This document shows, in pieces, positions 7,842-16,701 of a DNA stretch of 61,654 bases. Below the pieces are notes generated by a model, which saw nothing but the letters and a program-made list of their open reading frames with translations, did not search any database and was not told where the DNA came from. The stretch comes from Tissierellia bacterium (GTDB taxonomy: Bacteria > Bacillota > Clostridia > Peptostreptococcales > Acidaminobacteraceae), in NCBI GenBank assembly GCA_012838225.1, contig DUPT01000041.1, forward strand, positions 1 through 61,654. The letters are read 5' to 3'. The first letter of the stretch is position 1. Every line of letters starts with the position of its first letter. The position numbers were made by a program, and so were the translations under genes.

Positions 7842-9503
7842 ATGTGGCTTAGTATCGCCCTCGGAATCATTTCCGGTCTTGGCTTGTTTCTTTACGGTAT
7901 GTCACTGATGTCCGACGGTCTGCAAAAGGCCGCCGGTCGCCGACTCAAAGGCTTTATCGAACGCATGACCCGAAACCGGTTCGTAGCCGTGATCGCCGGC
8001 ACGATCGTCACCATGGTCATCCAGAGCTCGTCGGCTACCTCGGTCATGGTCGTCGGTCTGGTCAATGCCGGCGTGATGAAGCTCTCTCAAGCGGTTGGCG
8101 TCATCATGGGGGCCAATATCGGCACCACCATCACCTCGCAGCTGATCTCACTCGATATCAATATGATCGCCCCGGTCTTGGTGATGGTCGGTATGATCAT
8201 CAAAATGACCTCAAAGATCGAAACCAAAAAGCATATGGCCGATATCCTGATCGGTCTCGGTATCCTGTTTATCGGGATGGATCTCTTAAAGAACTCTCTG
8301 TCGCCTTTGCGCGAGGTCGAGTGGTTTCGAACACTCCTCGTCGACTTCCAGTACAATCCGATCATGGGGATCTTTACCGGCTTTGCTCTGACACTGATCC
8401 TACAGAGCTCATCCGCTTCGATGGGGATCCTGGTGGCCCTGGCGGCCGAGGGGATGATTCCGCTGGGCTCGGCCCTCTATATCCTCTACGGGGATAATAT
8501 CGGAACGTGTACCACGGCTCTGATCGCCTCGATCGGCTCCTCCACCAATGCCAAACGGGTCGGTGTCATCCACCTGATTTTCAATATCATCGGGACCATC
8601 ATCTTTTCGCTTATTCTCGGGCCGTTTATCGCCCGGGTAGTCACGGCGATCGATCCGGGCATGGTGGCTCGGCAGATTGCGAATGCTCACTCGCTGTTCA
8701 ATATCATCAATGTCATCCTGCTCTTCCCGTTTGCCGGTGTCTTGATGTGGCTCTCGACCATCTTTGTCCCCGAGCGAGCCATCCCGGCTCCGGCCCAGAC
8801 GACCCATCTCGACCCCCGGGTTTTAAAGACCCCGTTTGTGGCCACGCAAAACGCCGTCAAGGAGATGAGCGCCATGGCCTCACTGTCCAAGGAATCACTT
8901 GACTCCTCCCTCCAGGCCATGATCACCAAAGACAAAGACATGGTCATGCAGACGATCGATAAAGAATACCGGATCAATCTGATGGAAAAAGAAATCTTTC
9001 GCTACCTGGTCGAGCTCTCGAAAACGCCGCTCAATGCGAGCGATCGCCAGATGATCGATTCCTTATTCCATACCATCAATGATATCGAGCGGATCGGCGA
9101 TCATGCCGAGAATATCTCGGATCTGGCGACCTCATTTATCGACAACGACCTGCAGCTGGATGAGCCGTCGCTGGGGACGGTCTATAAGGCCCATGGGCGG
9201 GTGATGGAAGGGATCACGCTGGTGATCGAAGCCATCCAGGAGGGCGATCTAGAAAAGGCCCAGCGGGTCGTCTTGATCGAGAAGGAGTTCGATAGCTTCG
9301 AGCGATCGTCTCGCAAAAACATCGTCGCTCGAATGAATAAAAACGAGACCTCGATCGATACCGGACTGCTGATGCTTGACCTCCTCAGTAATCTCGAACG
9401 AGTAAGTGATCACTTTAAAAATATTGCTCAGGTCGTGATCGACTTAGATGGCCAGACCCGGTTCGTCCCGGTGACCCCGGTCCAAGAACCACTGAGTGCC
9501 TAA
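7842..9503 (+). CDS. Na/phosphate symporter family protein with PhoU-like tail
   Basis: The 553-residue protein has an N-terminal membrane domain with the two inverted QSSSA repeats of the NptA/PF02690 family (MVIQSSSATSV near residue 60, LILQSSSASMG near residue 187) and a C-terminal cytosolic PhoU-like helical domain (about 340-540; IERIGDHAENI and LERVSDHFKNI). It should import phosphate with sodium, or in some relatives export it. It is transcribed alone, convergent with addB and divergent from addA, and ends in a strong hairpin. Start ATG follows TAGGAG. Confidence 0.92.
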   Translation: MWLSIALGIISGLGLFLYGMSLMSDGLQKAAGRRLKGFIERMTRNRFVAVIAGTIVTMVIQSSSATSVMVVGLVNAGVMKLSQAVGVIMGANIGTTITSQLISLDINMIAPVLVMVGMIIKMTSKIETKKHMADILIGLGILFIGMDLLKNSLSPLREVEWFRTLLVDFQYNPIMGIFTGFALTLILQSSSASMGILVALAAEGMIPLGSALYILYGDNIGTCTTALIASIGSSTNAKRVGVIHLIFNIIGTIIFSLILGPFIARVVTAIDPGMVARQIANAHSLFNIINVILLFPFAGVLMWLSTIFVPERAIPAPAQTTHLDPRVLKTPFVATQNAVKEMSAMASLSKESLDSSLQAMITKDKDMVMQTIDKEYRINLMEKEIFRYLVELSKTPLNASDRQMIDSLFHTINDIERIGDHAENISDLATSFIDNDLQLDEPSLGTVYKAHGRVMEGITLVIEAIQEGDLEKAQRVVLIEKEFDSFERSSRKNIVARMNKNETSIDTGLLMLDLLSNLERVSDHFKNIAQVVIDLDGQTRFVPVTPVQEPLSA

Positions 9504-9508
9504 ATGAA

Positions 9509-9539
9509 CGGAGTAGCCCGAGCTACTCCGTTTCTTCTT
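9509..9539 (+). terminator. Terminator after Na/Pi symporter
   Basis: CGGAGTAGC/GCTACTCCG with loop CCGA is followed by TTTCTTCTT. It overlaps the last codons of the convergent addB gene. Confidence 0.85.
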
Positions 9540-12500
9540 CCATCAATCGTTCATAGATGTCGTCTTTTTTCAGCTTCTCGATCATCTCCTCAGAAAAGCC
9601 CTGTCTTAAGCGATCAAATCGACAGATCGCACCAAAGTCACAATAGTCACAGGCCAGGTAGTTCATCCGGATGGGCCGGATGGCGATATCGCCCGCCTCG
9701 ATCCGATCAACATAGGACTGACTGAGCCGGCGCACCCGCTTGGTCAGCTTCTCCATCATCTCATCACTGATATGCTCACTCGGGTAGAAGCTCGGGCCTT
9801 CGGTTGTCTCAAGACCTGAGATATCGCCGGCTTTGATACCGCTTAGGCGAAGCTCCTTGTCCCGATCCTTCGCCTCATCAAGGATCGGATCCTTGATATT
9901 GAAATAGAATAGGCCGGCCGGCTCCATGGCCTGCTCGGCTTTAAAGGCATCGGCGTAGAGTGTCAGCTGCAGGTCGATCCCCTGATAGATGCTGTTGAGA
10001 TCGAAGGTCTTCGAGCCGGTCTTATAATCGATCACCGTGAAGCGATTGTCCTTGACATCGATCCGATCGATCTTGCCTCGAAGATCAAACTTATCGAGCC
10101 CCACCTGGATCGTCTTTTCAAAATAGGTCGGCACGAACTCACTCCGCTCGATCTGATCGATCAATACCCCGATGACAAAGGTGGCCACCCGTTTGGCCCG
10201 TTCGATAAAGTAGCGGCTGGCCGCCGTATGCGAAAACCGCTCGTACTGCTCCATCGACAAGACCGTATCCATCAACCGATCAATAAAAGCCGGGATGCTT
10301 TGTCTCATCAGTCGCTTCTCGTGATAGGCTTCAAGCGCCTGCTGGATCAGCAGGTGATAGAGATCCCCGATATCAAATGCCTCGACTCGAAACTCACGCC
10401 GAATGACCGGCTTTAGATCATACCGGACAAAATAGCTATAGGGACAGCGGCGAAACCGCTCCAACCGAGAGGCACTGGCCGACACCTTTTTCCCCCGGCG
10501 ATCGACCGGTGGCGTGATGACCGGGTTGATCAGCGCCTGCTCGATCAGGTGGAGCTCGTGATCACTCAGCTGATGGATCAGCTCACGCCGACCCTCCCGG
10601 ATCGCCTCGACTGCGTAGCGAAAGGCCGTATCGGGATGCTCCTGATAATGGCGCTGCAGACCGCGCTCGACCTCGGCGCCGCTGATGCCCAGGCCGCGGT
10701 TGATATAGAGCGAGGGCGTCATCGTCTCAGAGGTATAGTTTCCGCCGGCATAGGTGAAGATCAACTCGTCTTCGACCATCGACAGCGCAATGAACTGATC
10801 CAAAACATCGAGGTTTTCATTGAACTCCGGCGTATCGAAATAGCGATAACCGAACTCCTTGATGCGATACTTTTCCTTATGCTTGAGCAGCCCCGTGTCG
10901 AGATAGTCTCTTGGGACCACTCCCTCGGCCATGCCGCAAAAATATAGCACCCGACACGGCGCATGGGTCGAGCGGTGCAGGGTCGCCAGGGTGATCCGAC
11001 CCTCGACCGGTGGAATGATGCCGACATTCAAGTCCTTGATGGCTGAATCAAACAGCCGCTTGTACTGCCGAAAGCTGACCTCCTTATGCCCGGCGACTTT
11101 TTTGAGCTGTGATAAGGCATCGATCAGGCTGTTCCAGACCTGAGTGATGATAAGCATCTCCTCGGTCTCGCCCCGCTCCTCATAGATCTTGACGGTCTGT
11201 TCGATCCGCTCGGGATATTGTAGAAGGATCAATAGTTCACGCAGCCCATCACAAAACGCCCCGATCGTTCGGCGCTGTTTATAGAACGACTCGCCCGATA
11301 GGACCGGGCCTAAGAAGCGCTGCCTCAGGGCCTCCATCGCCTCATCGGCCATCGGCTCACGAAAGCGTTTGAAGTTGATGCCGCGCTCAATGACATAGTT
11401 TTCCCAGCGGTCGAGATCATCCCAATCCGATTCACTCAGGTAGCCTTTAAGAAAGCTGATGACATCCTCTCGCCGATAGCCGGCCAGGTAGATATTCATC
11501 AGGGCCAGGATGCTTTTGATGATCCGGTTTCTGACGATCGATTTGCGATCATCACTAAACACCGGCAGGCCAAGCTGCGAGAAAACACTCTTGATGGTGA
11601 ATTCGTAGCTCTCCAGGTCGGCCGCAATCAGGCGGATATCCTCCAGCCGAAGCGTTTCGTCCAAGCGAAGCTTTTGGAGGATGTCGAGACCGATGAATTC
11701 GACCTCCTCATAGACGTCCTCGGCGGCAAACACCCGAAGCGGCGCCTCGATCGGCGATGGATCGAGCGCCACCAGACCCTCCGCCAATCGCCTGATCGAT
11801 GTGTCGTCGGTCTTGATCTCGATCACCTCGGCCGAGAAGGTATCGACCAGTAGCCCCAGGGTGTCTGAAGTCACCTGATAGATCCACGGTTTATCGGCCT
11901 CATACGCCAAAGCGATACACACTCGCTTGGTATGAGCCGAGATCTTTCTAAGCATCCTCAGGCTGGCATCATCGAAGTGCTTGAAGTCGACCAGCCAGAC
12001 CTCCTCGGGACTGAATAAGCGAAAGCGATGCCCCTCACGCTCGAACAGCGCGAGGCTCTGCTCGAGATCGAAGTATTCGCCGGTCATCCGCTCATCAAAG
12101 CGCTGATAGATCAACTGCAGGTCGGCCAGCTTCTGATAGACTAAAGAATCGGGCGACTGCTCCTCGAGCAGCTCCGAAAACACCTCACTCCCGACACCGT
12201 CACGCATCAAGCGATCGATCGTCGCCTCAAGCTCCTCGTAGAAGCCGGGCTGATCGATATTGCGAAAGATCCGAAGCCTTGGCCCCAGCTCATCGAGAAT
12301 ATCGCGGTAGAGCATCTTCTTACCGATCTCCCCAATCGCCTCTTGCTCCGGGGTGAAGATGTCTCGGCTGAGGGTGTTTCGGATGTGACTCAGACTCGTC
12401 ACCTGGACATCGATCATCCCGGGCAGATCGAGCATCCGGATCATCTGCGATTCATAGGCCAGGGTGCTCTGCTCCGGGGTGATGACTGTGACCTCACCGC

Positions 12501-12567
12501 CTCGATTCATTTGTTCAAAAATAAATTGTCGTTTGGTCGCACTATCAGGACCGATATATATTCTCAC
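9523..12567 (-). CDS. addB: ATP-dependent helicase/nuclease subunit B
   Basis: The 1014-residue protein has the AddB plan: an inactive helicase-like body and a C-terminal RecB-type nuclease (RGKIDRIDVKD, TVIDYKTGSKTF, GIDLQLTLYADAF) framed by an iron-sulfur cluster, with one Cys in FRRCPYSYFVRY (about residue 700) and three in CDYCDFGAIC near the C-terminus. The N-terminal nucleotide site reads IGPDSATKRQF, so the usual GxxGxGKT loop of AddB is degenerate. It pairs with AddA for end resection. Its stop is only 19 bases from the convergent symporter stop, and no addA follows directly. Confidence 0.95.
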   Translation of the reverse strand: MRIYIGPDSATKRQFIFEQMNRGGEVTVITPEQSTLAYESQMIRMLDLPGMIDVQVTSLSHIRNTLSRDIFTPEQEAIGEIGKKMLYRDILDELGPRLRIFRNIDQPGFYEELEATIDRLMRDGVGSEVFSELLEEQSPDSLVYQKLADLQLIYQRFDERMTGEYFDLEQSLALFEREGHRFRLFSPEEVWLVDFKHFDDASLRMLRKISAHTKRVCIALAYEADKPWIYQVTSDTLGLLVDTFSAEVIEIKTDDTSIRRLAEGLVALDPSPIEAPLRVFAAEDVYEEVEFIGLDILQKLRLDETLRLEDIRLIAADLESYEFTIKSVFSQLGLPVFSDDRKSIVRNRIIKSILALMNIYLAGYRREDVISFLKGYLSESDWDDLDRWENYVIERGINFKRFREPMADEAMEALRQRFLGPVLSGESFYKQRRTIGAFCDGLRELLILLQYPERIEQTVKIYEERGETEEMLIITQVWNSLIDALSQLKKVAGHKEVSFRQYKRLFDSAIKDLNVGIIPPVEGRITLATLHRSTHAPCRVLYFCGMAEGVVPRDYLDTGLLKHKEKYRIKEFGYRYFDTPEFNENLDVLDQFIALSMVEDELIFTYAGGNYTSETMTPSLYINRGLGISGAEVERGLQRHYQEHPDTAFRYAVEAIREGRRELIHQLSDHELHLIEQALINPVITPPVDRRGKKVSASASRLERFRRCPYSYFVRYDLKPVIRREFRVEAFDIGDLYHLLIQQALEAYHEKRLMRQSIPAFIDRLMDTVLSMEQYERFSHTAASRYFIERAKRVATFVIGVLIDQIERSEFVPTYFEKTIQVGLDKFDLRGKIDRIDVKDNRFTVIDYKTGSKTFDLNSIYQGIDLQLTLYADAFKAEQAMEPAGLFYFNIKDPILDEAKDRDKELRLSGIKAGDISGLETTEGPSFYPSEHISDEMMEKLTKRVRRLSQSYVDRIEAGDIAIRPIRMNYLACDYCDFGAICRFDRLRQGFSEEMIEKLKKDDIYERLMEEETE

Positions 12568-12638
12568 ACTGCCTCCATATCAGGCTCATTGTATCACAGA
12601 CAAAGTCGATATTTTTGTGATGAGATGCCTCATAATGG

Positions 12639-12667
12639 TTGTAACCAAAAATGTTATCGATTAAGAT
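12639..12667 (+). promoter_or_regulatory. Candidate promoter of the carboxypeptidase gene
   Basis: TTGTAA (12639-12644), a 17-base spacer and TAAGAT (12662-12667) lie 31 bases before the ATG. Each hexamer is one or two changes from consensus. Confidence 0.5.
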
Positions 12668-12697
12668 GAAGGAGCACTCGATGCGAAAGGATATCTC

Positions 12698-14050
12698 ATG
12701 AAACGACTCTTCAGCGCACTGCTGTGTGCCATCATCCTACTCACTCCTCTATTTCAAACCGTGAGCTTTGCTCAATCGGTGTCTGAGTTGAGCTCAGAAT
12801 ACGGCTATCTGATCGATCCGGCCTACCTGCCAAAGGGCGGGACCATCGTCGCCGATGCCACCACCGGTGCCATCTTGTGGCAAGAGGATGAGCAGATCCT
12901 TTGGCCGACCGCCTCGTTGGCCAAGATGATGGTCGTCTATCTAGCCTATCAGGCGATGGCCCGGGGTGATTTCACCGAACAGACCGAGGTCGAAGTGAGT
13001 GAGGATGTCGCCTATCTCTCAAGTGATAGTGAGCTTTCAAATAACTATATGCCGCTCGGGTCGGTCTTTACGATCTCGGAGCTGTTGGATCTGACGATCA
13101 TCCCCTCCTCGGCCTCGGCTGTTTTGCTGCTGGCCAATCAGCTGGGGACTCATCAAGAGGTGGTCTGGCTGATGAATCAGACCGCCCGAGACATGGGCAT
13201 GGCCAATACGAGCTATGTCAATGTCGTCGGTGCAAACAATGACCTCCTCCTGCCCTATCTCGAGGGCCTGACACCGGGTGCCGACAATGTCTCGACCGCC
13301 TATGATCAGGCGATCTTTGCCGCCCACCTGGTCAGAGACTATCCGCAGGTCCTGGCCCACTCGGTCCAGCCCAGCTTTGTCCTAAAGCCGGGGACCGAGT
13401 TTGAGGAGCTGTTCGAGTCGCGCAATCTCACCCTGCCCGGGGCCTACTATGCCTTCGAGGGCATGGATGGCCTAAAGACCGGTTCGACCAATGAAGCCGC
13501 CTATAATCTCGCCTTGACCGCCCAGCAGGGCGATACCCGTCTGGTCGCCATCGTCCAAGGAGCCGGCCTATGGGAGGACTGGGAAAGCGAAGGCTATCGC
13601 AGCATCATCGGCCATGTCCTCATGAGTGAGAGTTTTTCAAAGTATGCCTCCCGCGTCGTCTTGCCGGCCGGTGAGCATGACATCGATGGCCGCCGGATCA
13701 TCACGACCGAGGATCTGATCGACACCGTCGGGGATGAACCCCTAAGCTTTACACTGCTTGATGAGCGGGTGGTACGAGTCAGTGATCGGGCCTATCTACC
13801 GGGCTTTGAGGCCCCAAGCGTCGCCTTTGAGGACGTCACCGTCCCGGTCGAGGTCGACCAAGACATCCCGGAGGCGGAGCCGGTCGACGAACCGACCGAC
13901 CCGGTGATGCAAAAAAACATCAAACAAAGCCTGATCACACTCACCCTCTACCTGATCGGTCTGCTCATTCTGCTTCTGATCCTACGAGCCTCGATCCTGC
14001 GAGCCGTCCGGCGACGCATCCAACGCGACAAACGAAGGTGGCGCGGCTGA
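12698..14050 (+). CDS. D-alanyl-D-alanine carboxypeptidase (S11 penicillin-binding protein)
   Basis: The 450-residue protein has a signal peptide (KRLFSALLCAIILLTPLF...SFAQS), the catalytic SxxK box (SLAK in WPTASLAKMM), a KTG box (MDGLKTGSTNEA), a later beta-rich domain, and a C-terminal membrane anchor (LYLIGLLILLLILRASIL) followed by a basic tail. It would trim the terminal D-Ala of peptidoglycan pentapeptides outside the membrane. The second active-site motif, normally SxN, reads S-S-A in TIIPSSASAVLLLAN; the aligned Asn is Ala. Activity may be altered. The stop overlaps the Nudix start as TGATG. Confidence 0.92.
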   Translation: MKRLFSALLCAIILLTPLFQTVSFAQSVSELSSEYGYLIDPAYLPKGGTIVADATTGAILWQEDEQILWPTASLAKMMVVYLAYQAMARGDFTEQTEVEVSEDVAYLSSDSELSNNYMPLGSVFTISELLDLTIIPSSASAVLLLANQLGTHQEVVWLMNQTARDMGMANTSYVNVVGANNDLLLPYLEGLTPGADNVSTAYDQAIFAAHLVRDYPQVLAHSVQPSFVLKPGTEFEELFESRNLTLPGAYYAFEGMDGLKTGSTNEAAYNLALTAQQGDTRLVAIVQGAGLWEDWESEGYRSIIGHVLMSESFSKYASRVVLPAGEHDIDGRRIITTEDLIDTVGDEPLSFTLLDERVVRVSDRAYLPGFEAPSVAFEDVTVPVEVDQDIPEAEPVDEPTDPVMQKNIKQSLITLTLYLIGLLILLLILRASILRAVRRRIQRDKRRWRG

Positions 14051-14547
14051 TGGAGCAGTGGGACGCCAGACACGCAGATGGCCGACTGGCCGGCTTTCGG
14101 CTGATCCGGGGGAAAAGCATCCCGCGGGGCTACTATCACCTGGTGGTGGAGATCACCGTCCGCCACACCGACGGCAGTTTTCTTCTCATGCAAAGAGACC
14201 ACACCAAGCTCGACTTTCCCGGCTATCATGAAGCCAGTGCCTCAGGCAGTGCACTCGCCGGCGAAACCGCGCTGCAGGCCGCCAAACGAGAACTGGCCGA
14301 AGAGACCGGCATCCGCCGGGGAGAATTCACCGAGCTCTATCGTCAGACCACGGATGTCCAAGCCATCTTTGTCGGTTTCCTATGTGTCACCGACTGGCCC
14401 AAAGACAACATCACCCTCCAAGCCGGCGAGACGATTGACTTTCGCTGGCTGAGTCGAGCCGAGTTTCTGGACTATTTTAGCGACGGGCTGATCCCCTATC
14501 AACGGGATCGCCTAAGCCGGCATCTGGACTTCATATTGAATAGATAA
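14050..14547 (+). CDS. Nudix hydrolase
   Basis: The Nudix box is present as GSALAGETALQAAKRELAEE followed by TGI, matching GX5EX7REUXEEXGU. The N-terminus (MEQWDARHADGRLAG...RGKSIPRGYYHLVVEI) resembles the isopentenyl-diphosphate isomerase/YfcD-like Nudix group, but the substrate cannot be deduced. The ATG at 14050 overlaps the upstream TGA (TGATG), implying translational coupling with the carboxypeptidase; a GTG twelve bases earlier is an alternative start. Confidence 0.85.
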   Translation: MEQWDARHADGRLAGFRLIRGKSIPRGYYHLVVEITVRHTDGSFLLMQRDHTKLDFPGYHEASASGSALAGETALQAAKRELAEETGIRRGEFTELYRQTTDVQAIFVGFLCVTDWPKDNITLQAGETIDFRWLSRAEFLDYFSDGLIPYQRDRLSRHLDFILNR

Positions 14548-14610
14548 AAACCAAGGACCGACTCGGCCGAGTCGTCCGAAGACCAAGCCGACAAAAGACC
14601 CTCAACGTCT

Positions 14611-14650
14611 GATCGACCGACACCTGAGTGATCGGTCGATCGATTCTTTT
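14611..14650 (+). terminator. Terminator of the carboxypeptidase-Nudix operon
   Basis: GATCGACCGA (14611-14620) pairs with TCGGTCGATC (14632-14641) over an 11-base loop and is followed by GATTCTTTT. Confidence 0.75.
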
Positions 14651-14679
14651 CAAGCAAACAAAAACAGCCCACCGGTCGG

Positions 14680-15264
14680 CTACAGCTCGAGCCGGTAGGT
14701 CAGACCATCATAACGCGCTCCCCGGACCAGCAGGCTGTTTCGCCGGCGCTCGATGACCTCAAAGCCCAGCCGCTCGGCTAGACAGACCATTGCCCGATTG
14801 CCCGACCACGTCTGAGTATAGAGCTCGCGGTAGCCGATGGTGCGAAAGTAGTCGATATAGGCCAGCAGAGCTTCGGCCCCATAGCCCTTGGCCCGATCAC
14901 TCACCGCCGGGATCACGAGGCCTACGGCCGTGCCCATGGCATTGATGCCGGGCGTCCATTCAAAGCGATCGGTGATCTCATAGCAGTTGACCCAGCCGAT
15001 GGGTCGATCCTTTTGTTTGAGGACGATCTCAAAGCCGACCCGAAAACCGGTATCAGCCAGCCCGAGCGACCTCTCCAGTCGCCTTTTTAGTCTCTCGAGA
15101 TAGCGCTCAGACTCAAGCACCAGCGCCTCCTTCGATAGCCCCTCATACTCCCAGGGGGCGTCCCAGGCCTTCCATTCGGTATCGATCAGCTCCCAGTGTC
15201 GCCTTTGCTCCAGATCACTCAAGCGGGTATCACGCAAATATAGCCTCAGTCCTTCGATCCTCAT
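14680..15264 (-). CDS. GNAT-family N-acetyltransferase
   Basis: The 194-residue protein begins MRIEGLRLYLRD, preceded by GAGGAG five bases before ATG; an upstream in-frame ATG lacks this site. The acetyl-CoA binding signature is visible in AVSDRAKGYGAEALLAYIDYF and the C-terminal half follows the RimJ/RimL-like layout (ELYTQTWSGNRAMVCLAERLGFEVIERR). Such enzymes acetylate protein N-termini, ribosomal proteins or small amines. It is monocistronic, facing the Nudix gene. The substrate is unknown. Confidence 0.85.
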   Translation of the reverse strand: MRIEGLRLYLRDTRLSDLEQRRHWELIDTEWKAWDAPWEYEGLSKEALVLESERYLERLKRRLERSLGLADTGFRVGFEIVLKQKDRPIGWVNCYEITDRFEWTPGINAMGTAVGLVIPAVSDRAKGYGAEALLAYIDYFRTIGYRELYTQTWSGNRAMVCLAERLGFEVIERRRNSLLVRGARYDGLTYRLEL

Positions 15265-15286
15265 TCTTCTCCTCACGTCTTGGGGT

Positions 15287-15313
15287 GAAAAACCGGCCGC
15301 TAATGCGACCGGT
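15287..15313 (-). terminator. Terminator of the opp operon
   Basis: On the minus strand ACCGGTCGC/GCGGCCGGT with loop ATTA (one mismatch) is followed by five T. It ends the oligopeptide transporter operon. Confidence 0.8.
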
Positions 15314-15322
15314 CTTTTGGTC

Positions 15323-15553
15323 TTATCCGTTATCGATCAAACGGTGTTTCAGCCAGGCATAGACGCCCAGAAACAGCTGCAGTACTCCGATCACGCTGAT
15401 GATGACGCCGATCATCAAGACCGTCTCCATCAGACTGCCGCTATAGCGCTGCTGACGATAGAAATAGTCGGTGATCATCAGGATCGGGACAAACAACAGT
15501 CCCCGAAGCATCCATTTGGTGGTATTGGCCTTGTCGATCAGAGGACGCTTCAT
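15323..15553 (-). CDS. Small membrane protein of unknown function
   Basis: This 76-residue protein has two hydrophobic segments (about 15-31 and 40-66) joined by YFYRQQRYSGSLME. The ATG overlaps the oppF stop as ATGA, so it is the last gene of the oligopeptide operon. I do not recognise its family. It could be an accessory of the permease or simply co-transcribed. Confidence 0.75.
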   Translation of the reverse strand: MKRPLIDKANTTKWMLRGLLFVPILMITDYFYRQQRYSGSLMETVLMIGVIISVIGVLQLFLGVYAWLKHRLIDNG

Positions 15554-16701
15554 TTGGTGATGATGGTCTCTTCCGATTTGGCTTCTTCGACCTCGATGAT
15601 ATCCTCGGGTTCGACCTCAGCCGCCTCTTCGGTCAAGATATCCTCCTCCGGCGCCACCTCTTGGCGAGCCAGCTCCTGGATATCGATGTCTTCGCCTTCT
15701 TCGGCCGCCACCACCTGTCCGCCGACGATGATGTCTTCGGTCTGGACGAGGTTGCCGGCAAAGTGACAGGCCACCCAGTGACCCGGATGGATCTCACGCA
15801 GCTTCGGCTCTTCCCGATCACACAGCTCCTGCTTATAGGGGCAGCGGCCGGCAAAGCGGCAGGCATCGGGCGGATTGATCGGTGACGAGATCTCACCCTT
15901 TAGCAGGATCGGACGGGTCTCGATATCGACCGACGGCACCGGCAGCGCCGATAGCAGCGCCTGGGTATAGGGATGCTCCCGGCGATCGAACAGATCTTGC
16001 GACTCCGCCATCTCGACGATGACGCCCAAGTACATGACAACGATCCGATCCGACACATGCTTCACGACACTCAGGTCGTGGGAAATGAACAGGTAGGTCA
16101 GCTTGAACTCATCTTGCAGATCGTCCATCAGATTGAGGATCTGGGCCTGGATCGATACGTCCAGCGCCGAGACCGGCTCATCCTGGACAATGAACCTTGG
16201 CTTTAGAGCCAAAGCCCGAGCGATCCCGATCCGCTGACGACGACCGCCATCCAGCTCATGCGGATAGACATTGAGCAGACGCTGAGCCAAGCCGACGGTA
16301 TCCATCAGCTCCCGGACCCGCTTGGCCCGATCGGCCGCATTGTTATGGATCCGGTTGATGATCAGCGGTTCTTCGATGATCTCCGAGAGACTCATCCTGG
16401 GATTGAGCGAAGCATAGGGGTCCTGGAACACGATCTGCATCTGCGAGCGATACTTTCGAAAATCCTTCAGCGGCATGGTAGTGATATTCTCACCGTCAAA
16501 CCAGACCTCACCCTCCGTCGGCTCGAGCAGTCGAAGCAGCAAGCGTCCGGTAGTCGACTTACCGCAGCCGGATTCGCCGACCAGTCCCAGGGTCTCGCCC
16601 TCGTGGATGACAAAATCGACATGGTCGACCGCGTGGAGTTTTCCGCCCGGGACATCGAAATACTTGGTCAATCCGCGAGCTTCCAACATGACTTTACTCA
16701 T
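15550..16701 (-). CDS. oppF: Oligopeptide ABC transporter ATP-binding protein (OppF/DppF type)
   Basis: Walker A is GESGCGKSTTGR, Walker B RFIVQDEPVSALD, and the C-terminal oligopeptide-binding cysteine region typical of OppF is present (CRFAGRCPYKQELCD, then WVACHFAGN). The signature reads LDGGRRQR rather than LSGGQ, a variant I recall from other OppF/DppF proteins. After about residue 325 there is an extra acidic tail rich in Glu (EEGEDIDIQEL...EEAKSEETIITK) of roughly 55 residues that typical members lack. It works with OppD to power OppBC. It overlaps oppD by 8 bases. Confidence 0.93.
   Translation of the reverse strand: MSKVMLEARGLTKYFDVPGGKLHAVDHVDFVIHEGETLGLVGESGCGKSTTGRLLLRLLEPTEGEVWFDGENITTMPLKDFRKYRSQMQIVFQDPYASLNPRMSLSEIIEEPLIINRIHNNAADRAKRVRELMDTVGLAQRLLNVYPHELDGGRRQRIGIARALALKPRFIVQDEPVSALDVSIQAQILNLMDDLQDEFKLTYLFISHDLSVVKHVSDRIVVMYLGVIVEMAESQDLFDRREHPYTQALLSALPVPSVDIETRPILLKGEISSPINPPDACRFAGRCPYKQELCDREEPKLREIHPGHWVACHFAGNLVQTEDIIVGGQVVAAEEGEDIDIQELARQEVAPEEDILTEEAAEVEPEDIIEVEEAKSEETIITK

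Noticed and set aside
12681..12701. Six-codon leader frame (MRKDIS) just before the carboxypeptidase gene with AAGGAG in front
   Set aside because: The best promoter would start transcription at about the leader's ribosome site, so it is probably not translated; too short to support.
14559..14574. Perfect 16-base palindrome CGACTCGGCCGAGTCG after the Nudix gene
   Set aside because: No T-run follows, so it is not called a terminator; a better hairpin lies 40 bases further on.
16234..16260. OppF signature LDGGR instead of LSGGQ as a sign of inactivity
   Set aside because: I recall the same variant in other OppF/DppF proteins, and all other ATPase motifs are intact.
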